A stretch of DNA of 64,000 bases, taken from assembly GCA_002786025.1 (NCBI GenBank), contig NHNW01000071.1, positions 124,001 to 188,000 on the forward strand, written 5' to 3'. Shown here piece by piece: positions 10,090-18,322 of this stretch. The stretch is from Zasmidium citrigriseum (Eukaryota > Ascomycota > Dothideomycetes > Mycosphaerellales > Mycosphaerellaceae). Both the position numbers and the translations under genes were made by a program. Under the pieces are notes generated by a model. That model saw only the letters and a list, made by a program, of their open reading frames with translations, was not told where the DNA came from and ran no database searches. Each line of letters begins with the position of its first letter. The first letter of the stretch is position 1.

Positions 10090-10540
10090 AATGAGTGAGA
10101 AGCGAAAACGGTGAAGTTCCGGGCACTCGTCAAAGAGATGATGATGAAAGGAAGGAAGGGAACTGCAAATCGTGGCAGGAGCGTTGTGGACGTTCGCTCG
10201 GACCGACCCTCGGAAAAAGTCCATGGACCTCCCCGATTGTCTCAGCCTCAACTAAAGACGACCGAAAGAACGATCTCACGCAGTCAATCAAATCTTTCGC
10301 AATAACAGATTGTTCCCGGTCGCAAATCAATAGTCTGGTCATGGGCGAGGTTCCGGGAGAGGCCACGGACAGTCCCGGACTTGCTTCTACAACTCCTATC
10401 ACATAAGACCCCTGAAAGAGGAAGTGCTTTCTGATTTCTCGATCACAATCTCAGCTTGACCTCTCTATCATTCTTAGTTATCTCTTCTTTAGTACCGGGC
10501 ATCTGAGAACCTGCATCGATCTATCAAGAGCACCGTCACA
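10090..10540. promoter_or_regulatory. Shared upstream region of the zinc-cluster regulator and MFS gene
   Basis: A 451-base spacer between divergently transcribed genes. Its position suggests shared control. The stretch 10440-10500 on the plus strand is pyrimidine-rich, as is common just upstream of fungal starts. I could not pick a defined operator. Confidence 0.45.
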
Positions 10541-12065
10541 ATGGTCTCGAGCGAGAAGGAACGGCCAGGTCAGAGCACCGATCTTACGACGCCACATTCC
10601 GAATGGACGTGAGTTAGCATGTCCATCTTCAATGTGATCCGCAGTACCTGGAGTTTCTGCTGAGTCTTTGGCAGGCCTCGAGGTATCACAGTCATGTTCG
10701 GATCAGCTCTCGCCTACTTCACGACCGTACGAACCTTCCCCACAACACCGATGGAGACACACAAATGCATGGCGCCAATACTGAGGACATATAGGTCGGC
10801 TTCATAAACGCCTTCGGCGTCCTCCAAGAATACTACCAAAACACCCTCCTCCAAAACCAAACCAGCTTCAAAATCTCCTGGATCGGCTCCTTCAACTTCT
10901 TCGCAATCTTCGCCTTCGCAGCCCCCGTCGGCATCCTATCCGACAAAATCGGCCCAGCGATCCCAATGACCATCGGCTCCCTCCTCATACTCCTAGCCCT
11001 CTTCATCATCAGCCTCTGCAAACAATACTGGCAATTCTTCCTCGCACAAGGCCTCCTGCTCGGGATGGGAATGTCGTTCGTCTGTGTGCCTGCTTCTGGT
11101 GCCGTGCCGAGATTCTTTGCGAGGAATCGGGCTGTTGCTAGTGGGATCTCGGTTGCGGGATCGAGTCTTGGGGGTGTGATTTGGCCAATTGTTATGGATA
11201 GGCTCTTTTTGAAGACGACGCTGGGATTTGCGTGGTCGATGAGGATTGTGGGGTTTGTTATGCTTCCACTGTTGGTCGTTGCGGTGATTACGGTGAGATT
11301 GCCGGCTCCTGGGGACAGCGAAACGAGGGAGACCATACCAGGCACAGGGGATATCACCGCGGACAACTCCTTCCTAACCCAACCCCCCTTCATCCTCCTC
11401 TCCCTCGGCCTCTTCCTCTGCTCCTTCGGCTTCTTCACGCCCTTCTTCTACACATCCAGCTACGCCGTCAGCCAAGGCCTCTCCCAAAGCCTGTCCTTCT
11501 ACACACTAACCACAATCAACGCGGGCTCAGCCTTTGGAAGAGTCCTGCCAGGGTTCGTTGCAGACAGATTCGGCAAGTTCAATATCCTTGCTGGGTCGGC
11601 TATTGCTGCGAGTATTGTGGCTTTTTGTTGGACGGCGGCGAAGTCTACGGCGGGGATTTTCGTTTGGGCGGGGGTTTATGGGTTTGCTTCGGGGGTGTGT
11701 CTCGTTCTATGTTCTCGCAACAGGCTTTCAACATCGCTGACATCCACAGGGCATACTGAGCCTCGAGATCGCTGCTGCTACTTCCCTCGCGCCGAAAGAG
11801 AAAGTCACCACGGCTCTTGGAGTATGCTTCGGCTCGACTGCGTTGGCGTAAGTCGAGAGCATACACCCCGACACCATGGTCAGAAACTTACTAACATGAC
11901 CTCAAAAATCATAGACAACTGTTCGGGCCTCCCATCAGCGGCCAAATTCTGACACACGGCTATACCGCCGTATCTGTTTGGTGCGGTGCTGTGCTCATCG
12001 CGGGATTTCTCGGCCTCCTTGGCGCAAGGCTGTCTCTCGATCGCAGGTTACTTGCTAGGATATGA
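10541..12065 (+). CDS. MFS transporter, monocarboxylate-transporter-like
   Basis: A 422-residue 12-TM permease built from five exons: 10541-10608, 10675-10726, 10795-11694, 11750-11847 and 11915-12065. All junctions are GT-AG and keep phase (68+52+900+98+151 = 1269 bases). The opening TPRGITVMFGSALAYF leads into FINAFGVLQEYYQNTL, the pattern of fungal MCT-type MFS proteins, which move small organic acids or related metabolites across the plasma membrane. Later hallmarks are ARNRAVASGISVAGSSLGG and a second-half SAFGRVLPGFVADRFG loop. It is short at both ends: the usual acidic N-terminal tail is reduced to about 25 residues. The gene is divergent from the double zinc-cluster regulator. The substrate is unknown. 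Confidence 0.87.
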
Positions 12066-12455
12066 TCATGTCACGGAGTTGCTGAGACGGATCAGCAGAA
12101 GCTGAGAAGAGATAGGGGAAGGTACAGTCCTGCGAGTTGGACGTCTAAAGATATTCAAAGGAGAAGTGACGACTTGTAAACAAGGAATAGAGGAAAACAT
12201 TTCAAGCTGGTGGTAAAGAACATAGAAGGAGGAAAGTAGTGATTGTTGATGCAATCTCAATTCATCCCCGATCTAAACATTCGAAACTCCAAACGCCTTT
12301 CATTGCACAAGAATCAAAGCCTCCTTTCTGAGGGCCTTTTAACGTCCATATCTGCAAAACACCGCAAAGGCGGACCAAACCAGGCAATATCCCATTGCCG
12401 TTATAAAATAACCACTGCAGCAGCCCCTGGCCAGTTGCACCGTGACTCTGCTATA

Positions 12456-12495
12456 CAATGGGAACTCGTGCCAAGCCAGGCATAAATTCCCATTG
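12456..12495. repeat. Hairpin A with conserved loop
   Basis: Left arm 12456-12464 (CAATGGGAA) pairs perfectly with right arm 12487-12495 (TTCCCATTG), nine base pairs. The loop includes CGTGCCAAGCCAGGCATA, shared with hairpin B apart from one base. Confidence 0.7.
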
Positions 12496-12518
12496 CAATG
12501 CACACCAAAACCAGTCGC

Positions 12519-12559
12519 CCCTGACAAATCGTACCAAGCCAGGCATAATTTGTCAAGGG
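12519..12559. repeat. Hairpin B with the same loop and a different stem
   Basis: The left arm 12519-12529 (CCCTGACAAAT) pairs with the right arm 12548-12559 (ATTTGTCAAGGG) through eight pairs, one bulged A, then three G-C pairs. The loop CGTACCAAGCCAGGCATA differs from that of hairpin A by one base, while the stems share no sequence. Confidence 0.7.
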
Positions 12560-12634
12560 AGAGACTGTTGGTGTGGCCGTCAGAAAGATTCGGGGCTGCT
12601 CAGTGATCGTCGCAAAGCCAGAGACCAAAAGTCA

Positions 12635-12698
12635 CAAACTCCCAAACGCCTTTTGTAAACCAAATCCAAAACTCCTGAACGCCTTTTGTAAATCAAAT
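12635..12698. repeat. Two adjacent direct repeats of about 32 bases
   Basis: The core AACGCCTTTTGTAAA occurs at about 12645 and again at about 12678, each preceded by AACTCC and followed by CAAATC. A shorter relative (AACTCCAAACGCCTTT) lies near 12287. Origin unknown. Confidence 0.7.
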
Positions 12699-12927
12699 CA
12701 AAACTTTTTTGTCGTGCTTTCGTCTGCTGTCGACTTCGTCGGATGCATCTTTCCAAGCCACGGTGCATTTGTGACGTTGGCAGATGCATCACCGTTGCTG
12801 ATGGTGCTGGAAGTCTCCTTCTTTCGTCATTTTTTTGTTGATTTTTGTGCTGGATGTAGTTCTTGCTGTCGTGTTTGCCGTCGTACTCTTGCTGCAATGC
12901 CAAGGAAGTGATAGCGCCGGAGCGCAT

Positions 12928-15900
12928 TTACTCATCATCATCATCCTCCTTGATATTATACAGCTCGTTGTGGAAGTGCATCTTGAAGTCATACAACGTC
13001 AAGTAATCGCCCAAATGGCGACCCCAGCGGTCTTCGTACCTCGTCTTGGCATAAAGCCGCGGACCAGTCGCAGGATCGATGCCCTCGTACGGGTTGGTCT
13101 TGAGCCAGTCGATGATGTGCTTCTGCATGTCCACCTTGCTCTTGTTGGAGAACCCGCGAAACTGGTCAGGGTAGACTTCATTAGCCCAGCGCATGAAATT
13201 CTTCATCTCGGGCTTCTTGGTGTCTTTCCAGTCGCCGCTGCCGTACTTGTGCATCTGGCTGCGGATGAAGGAGAGGCTGTAGTGGGTGGTGTTCTTGGTC
13301 TTGCCCTTGAGTGCCTCTTTCTCGGCCTGGTATCGCTGATGCTCTTCTGTGCCCTGGCCGTTGTTGCCGAGCCAGGAGAGAACGACGAGGAAGAGCATAT
13401 GGTCAGAGCAGCTGACGACTGGGTGAGTAAAGTCGAGCACCACGCTCTTCTGGCCCTGCTCGCCCTCGTACTTGAGAACAAGCTCAGTGCGGATTCTCGC
13501 CTCGGATAAGCTGATGATACTAGCCGTGGGGATTGTGAAATAGGCTTCCTCTTCAGGCTTGTAGATAGTGGTCCAAGAGAAGTCCCTAATGACCCGCTCG
13601 GAACGCGACTTCCAGAAGACCAGGTTCTTTCTGTCCTGCGAGACTGCCACGAAGTTGCGCTCGGTGTGATGGGTCCCATCCGGGTCGGTCCAGTTCAGCT
13701 GGATCTCGCACTTCAGGTATGGAAGCCTCAGCTTCTTCACCTTCGCCGGAGCCACGCTGGCGGTGGCGGTGGCAGTGGCAGTGGCAGTGGCAGTGGCAGT
13801 GGCAGTGGCAGTGGCGACAGTCGTAGTATTCTGACCAGTGCTGGGCTGTTGAGCAGTGATCTGACCACCTGAAGTCTCGCCCTCCATGCGCGCTCTCTTG
13901 TTCTCAGGGGCGTCGCCTTCACCGTCAGCCTTGCGCTTGAGGGTATTCGCTGGCTTAGCATCAGATACTGGAGCAATGCTCATATCCACAGCAGAATCCT
14001 TGCGCTGATGCTGCACATTGTTCTGCTTGGGCACCTCCTCGTCATCGTCGGTGAGATCAATGGTCTCCTTGATCTCTTCATCGTCGGTGATCTCGAAGGT
14101 CGAGCGCCAACCACCGTAGGTCTGGGCCACGGGGACTGGGCCTCCGTAGACTGGCGCTTGCGTAGCTGGTGAGATGAAGGAGCTCGTAACGCCGTTCGAA
14201 GGCTTCGTAATGCTTGAGTTCCAGCCACTGTAGCTCTGCACAGGAGCACCTGGACCACCATACACCGGTGCCTGCGTATCTGGTGAGGCGAACGAGCTCG
14301 CAGCGCTGTTCTGAGGGTTGCCTGCGACGTTCTGGCAGGTAGAAGCACCAACAGCGGCTTGACGCTTCCACGTTGGAATGCGGCCAGTAGACTTGCTCTG
14401 CGCCGGAGCAGCAGGAGCTTCTGTGCGCGCTGCCTTCACGCCTCGGCCAATTGCCTGACCAGCGCGCAGCCATGCCTCGTCTTGATCGCCGTTTGAGCGC
14501 GGGCGCTTCTCACCGACGCTAGGAGATGAGACCTCTGGTGAGGATACCGCTGCTGCCACTACCGCTGGGGAGGCTGTAGCTGGCTGGCTCTGCTCGACTG
14601 GGCCGGCCACCTGGAGAGGCTGCTGCTGAAAGACGTTGGTGAAATCGTTGTTGATGCTCTCTGCAGCAGGGTTGGAGCCGTATATATGGCCGTCGTTACC
14701 ATTGGCGGTGTTTGAGTGGCCAACGTCGGATGAATCAAAATCGCCTAAGACCTCCTCGTCGTTGAAGTTGCTCGTATAGGCGTTGTTGAAGCTGAAATCG
14801 TATGCGTTCAAACCAGAAGCGAGGTTAGATTGGCCAAGGCCGGAAGAGTCAAGAACACCGGCGCCGGTAAGGTCCTGCTCATCGCTGATGAAGCTGGTAT
14901 CGAAGAAAGTGTAGCCATCATTGTCGAGCTCGTCGTAGAGTGCAGACCACTCCTCAGGCCAGTCTTCGTTCTCAACTTGGCCAAGGGCCTCCGTGTCTTG
15001 CTGCAGGTACTGTGGATTCTGCTCATAATAGGCCTCCTGCTCGTTGATAATGTTCGGGTTGAAGCTGTCAAGAGGATCTTCTGCTTGCGTGTTGTTTTGT
15101 TCGACCGGTGGATCTGGCAGGTTGGTGGCAGGGATAGCGTGGTTCTGGAGGAGAGCGTCTTCCTCTTGAAGAGCAGAGGGTTCAGTCTGCTCTTGCTGAT
15201 CTGCTGCGGGTGAGAATTGCGAGTCGTTCAATTCCGCACCAGTCGATGCGGGCTCATTGGCGCAGGCAGCCTGTGCAGCAATCTCTGCCCCTGACATCTC
15301 TTCGTGCAACTCCAGAGCTTCGACTTGCACATGCTCATGCTCATCTGTGGCATCTCCAAAGAGCAAGTCGGCACCGTCATCATCACCTGCGCCGAAGAGC
15401 GACTCGGCATCGTCATCATTGCCTGCGCCAAAAAGGGAGTCCATGTCGACATCTCCATCATCGGCCGCCGTAGAGTTCAAGAAGCGCATAGCCTCCACTT
15501 CCTGCGCAGTCAGCGCTGGCACTTCTTCCACCACAGCAGCTGGCCGCACACCCTGCCCCTCCCGATCAACCGTCTTCTGAATGCCCGCCGCCAGGCGAGT
15601 CCACTCCGCCAGCGTGGCATACACGACAAAAGCCGGCTGCGCGACCTTCACCTTCTCGAGGATGACCTTCCAGTCAAGCCCGGTCTCAAACAAGGTCATG
15701 TTGAGGGCATTGGAAGAGTCGCGATACCACTCATGGCAGAAGACACCAACCTCCTTCTTCAGCGCATCAAGCACACACAGCGCAAGAGGGCCATGAGTCG
15801 TCGCCGTGCGGGTGAGCTTCGACTTTGCGCTGACGCGGGCGGTGGTAATGAGGGCTTCGCCGAGGGTCTTGAGTGAGATTGGTTCGGCGGTGGGGAGGAT

Positions 15901-16155
15901 GGTGGTAGTCTTGTTGCGGGCCTCGATGGCGCCTGGACATTGGGCTTTGTTCTGTGGAAAGCCGATGAGGTTCACGGCGAGCGTATCGTCTTCGCTGCGG
16001 GTGAGGGTGAGGGCGATGGTGCTTGGGTCGAGGATCTTGATGAAGTCCTTGAGCGAGGGGATGGCGCGCTTGCCGTCCGCCTTGACGAGGCCGCTGATAC
16101 GGGTAGGCTTGGTGGTCGAGGCAGCGCCGCTGGTGGAGGAAGTGTGAGCATCCAT
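12928..16155 (-). CDS. Uncharacterised low-complexity protein, 1075 residues
   Basis: I do not recognise a family. The N-terminal 200 residues look folded. They are followed by a long acidic, Gln/Asn/Ser-rich disordered region with repeated ALFGAGDDD-like units (about residues 225-275) and two copies of a motif ATQAPVYGGP/DTQAPVYGGP. A Thr-Ala repeat at about residues 781-800 is encoded by a hexanucleotide microsatellite. The last 270 residues look globular again, with LRLPYLKCEIQLNW and VFWKSRSERVIRDFSW resembling a beta-rich PH-like or filament-binding fold, and end in an acidic EDDDDE tail. The single long open frame with consistent composition supports a real gene. A nuclear or signalling scaffold role is only a guess. 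Confidence 0.75.
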   Translation of the reverse strand: MDAHTSSTSGAASTTKPTRISGLVKADGKRAIPSLKDFIKILDPSTIALTLTRSEDDTLAVNLIGFPQNKAQCPGAIEARNKTTTILPTAEPISLKTLGEALITTARVSAKSKLTRTATTHGPLALCVLDALKKEVGVFCHEWYRDSSNALNMTLFETGLDWKVILEKVKVAQPAFVVYATLAEWTRLAAGIQKTVDREGQGVRPAAVVEEVPALTAQEVEAMRFLNSTAADDGDVDMDSLFGAGNDDDAESLFGAGDDDGADLLFGDATDEHEHVQVEALELHEEMSGAEIAAQAACANEPASTGAELNDSQFSPAADQQEQTEPSALQEEDALLQNHAIPATNLPDPPVEQNNTQAEDPLDSFNPNIINEQEAYYEQNPQYLQQDTEALGQVENEDWPEEWSALYDELDNDGYTFFDTSFISDEQDLTGAGVLDSSGLGQSNLASGLNAYDFSFNNAYTSNFNDEEVLGDFDSSDVGHSNTANGNDGHIYGSNPAAESINNDFTNVFQQQPLQVAGPVEQSQPATASPAVVAAAVSSPEVSSPSVGEKRPRSNGDQDEAWLRAGQAIGRGVKAARTEAPAAPAQSKSTGRIPTWKRQAAVGASTCQNVAGNPQNSAASSFASPDTQAPVYGGPGAPVQSYSGWNSSITKPSNGVTSSFISPATQAPVYGGPVPVAQTYGGWRSTFEITDDEEIKETIDLTDDDEEVPKQNNVQHQRKDSAVDMSIAPVSDAKPANTLKRKADGEGDAPENKRARMEGETSGGQITAQQPSTGQNTTTVATATATATATATATATATASVAPAKVKKLRLPYLKCEIQLNWTDPDGTHHTERNFVAVSQDRKNLVFWKSRSERVIRDFSWTTIYKPEEEAYFTIPTASIISLSEARIRTELVLKYEGEQGQKSVVLDFTHPVVSCSDHMLFLVVLSWLGNNGQGTEEHQRYQAEKEALKGKTKNTTHYSLSFIRSQMHKYGSGDWKDTKKPEMKNFMRWANEVYPDQFRGFSNKSKVDMQKHIIDWLKTNPYEGIDPATGPRLYAKTRYEDRWGRHLGDYLTLYDFKMHFHNELYNIKEDDDDE
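13756..13818. repeat. Hexanucleotide microsatellite inside the coding region
   Basis: About ten tandem copies of GGCAGT (first units GGCGGT) run through the unknown gene on the minus strand. They encode an alternating Thr-Ala run. The six-base unit keeps the frame, so copy-number changes would only lengthen or shorten the run. Confidence 0.9.
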
Positions 16156-17577
16156 GATGGCGTGGATGTGGTTCGAGGTGGTGCAAAAGTTGGTGGAAGC
16201 CGTTGTGAGGGTGAAGAAAGATGTCGGAAGTCTTGCTGATGTGTTGCAAGAGCGCCGAGCAGGTGTAGTTCTGTTGAGGAGTGCCGACGCAGGATCAAGC
16301 TTAAGAAAGACGGGCGTCGTGCGTCGGTGCGGGTGTCAAGCGGAAGCGAGTCACTCGCGGTGGGATGTGAGTGAATGCCAAGAACGCTCTGTCACATGCA
16401 AATGTCAGCTCTGCTGGATGGGAGGGAAAGAGGTAGTAGGATGTCGGCCAAAGCGCCAATGGAGGTGCCCGAGCAGTCTGAATCCTTACCTTGGGAACAA
16501 AAGAGGTCGAGGAAGTGCAAAGAGGGAACGAGTCGGAAAGGCGATCTGAGCCTCGAGTCGCTGCTGTCGTGCAGAGTTCGCAGGAGATCGGCGGATGCTC
16601 GAAATGGTGCAGAAAGGCTTGCAGAATGCAGAGCGACGTCGATATCGTACAGGAGGGTGCTGTGCTAAGGATTGCAGAGCAGTGGTGTGCGAATTGGCGT
16701 GGTGTCTGCGGTTTGCGGCAAGCGTCGTGCGGCAGGAGGAGGACGAGCAGTCGGAGTAGTTATAGGGCGACGCACAGGCCACCCAATGCCGGGATCAAGC
16801 TGCAGAAAGCTTCGAGCGCAGCCAATGGCAGTGCAGCAATGTTGCGCTGAACATTCACTTGACCCAAGGTGCCTTCCTAATTGGGAGGACATTTTAGCGG
16901 ACCCACGTGATGGCCACGTTGGGCGTAACAGGGCAGTATCAGAGCAGGACCATGGCTCGAGGCTGATCGGAAAGGAGTTATAGGGCTCGAATGGATGAAA
17001 TATAGGAGAGTGGACTGAGAATGAGCATGATCAGTGGGGAACTTGGCTTCCTCGGCGCTGGTATACATTTCATACCTGCTGAGCTCGTGAAAGGTGCTGC
17101 TATGTACAACCACGCACTAGTTCTGCGGCTGTCCTGTCCGTATAGCTGAAGGCATAATGCTTGGGATCCTTTTGCCTTGACTGAGAATCCTTAGTCCTCT
17201 CAGCCTTGCTACTGGGGTTGTCATCTCCGGTCCAACAGCGCAGTAGCATAGACTGGAGCGGAAGGACGTTCACACAGCATCTCGCAACGAGCACAGATCT
17301 GCTTTCTCCAGCATTGGCATGACAACAGGTCAAAGGGGGCAACGTTTACCCCGATATCATGCTTGCTGCCTCTCGCTTTCTCTACAAGCTGCTCCCTTGT
17401 TCTCGAATACTGCAGCGCTAGCGACTCAGCACTGTTCTTTCAAATAGCCAATGCCGCTGTGCCGTAGTAGTAGCTAGGAAATGCCATGTCGTCCAATGTC
17501 TGGCGCAGTCGCAGTCCGGAACGGGGCCAAGGCTCGAATGACCTTACCCCTTCATGATGCGCCATTTCGTCTCTCGC
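16156..17577. other. Gene-free stretch of 1.4 kb
   Basis: This is the upstream region of the low-complexity gene and the 3' flank of SRP14. Open frames here are short, overlapping and lack protein-like features. I see no RNA gene or repeat that I can support. Confidence 0.5.
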
Positions 17578-18100
17578 TCATTTCTTCTCCTCCCCAGCCT
17601 TCTTCTTCTTACTCTTATCCTTCCTCCGCTTACTCCGATCTCTCTTCTTCAGACTCTGCATGCCCGCTTTGCAGACCTCCGCATATCTCGCAAAGAAGCC
17701 CTCAATATCATCTGGCTGTACGACTGTGCTGATCTTCACTTTGCTCTTATTCTTGACTTTATCCTTGCTCTGACTGTCGCCGTCTGTTGCTCGGATGAGA
17801 ATGGGTAGGGGATTTGGAGGATGGAGGTCCCAGAGCGGGTCGTCTGCGACTTTGGATCCTGGAGGCGGGCTTTGAGCGGATGTGTCGTGTGATACTGATA
17901 CTTCGTGAGTCTCTACATTGATGCAGTTCTGGATGCGATACGTACATCTCTTTTGTGTCAAGAAGACGGAGCCATGGCCCTTTTGCTGGGTCTTTTCGAG
18001 GAGGGCGGCGAGTTGAGTGAAGAACTTTTGATATGTCAGTCCGCATATCCAGATTGCACAGATGAGTACATACCTCGTCCTGACTTAGTGGCCCGCCCAT
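17578..18100 (-). CDS. SRP14: Signal recognition particle subunit SRP14
   Basis: SRP14 is the Alu-domain protein of the signal recognition particle, which pairs with an SRP9-like partner on SRP RNA and delays translation during ER targeting. Three exons (18100-18074, 18024-17946, 17894-17578) give 140 residues. Exon 2 encodes FFTQLAALLEKTQQKGHGSVF, exon 3 carries PLPILIRATDG, KVKISTVVQPDD and ARYAEVCKAGMQSLKKRDRS, the core SRP14 signature, followed by a Lys/Arg-rich tail suited to RNA binding. The second intron is 51 bases and has no stop in frame, so retention would insert 17 residues; splicing fits the family better (QKRLSH). The gene is divergent from SGD1 with a 222-base spacer. Confidence 0.92.
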
Positions 18101-18322
18101 GTTTGCTGTGTATTCTCGCTCCAATACTGTGGTGTGTTGTGAAAGACGTGGTGCTGGTGACGAGGTGAGGTTGGATTTGGCTCGCGTGGTTTGGTGGGGG
18201 CGGAAATGCGGGATGTCGATCTTTAGATCTTCGACTTTGAGATTTTATTTTGATGTCGCCTGTCGCCAAATACTCGACTATGATTACCTCACCGAGTCGT
18301 CGATAAAAGAATTGGAAGGACG

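Larger units (their letters stand above)
12066..12927. other. Gene-free region with diverged repeats and hairpins
   Basis: No convincing gene is present between two convergent 3' ends. It holds two hairpins with nearly the same loop (12456-12495 and 12519-12559), a weaker third copy of the loop near 12375-12395, and two adjacent direct repeats at about 12635-12698. These are listed separately. Confidence 0.6.

Noticed and set aside
12835..13509. 224-codon plus-strand frame
   Set aside because: It is antisense to the globular C-terminus of the low-complexity gene and has no recognisable domain; a shadow frame.
17895..17945. Retention of the second SRP14 intron as coding
   Set aside because: It is open in frame, but the 17 inserted residues break a conserved segment, and both splice sites are good.
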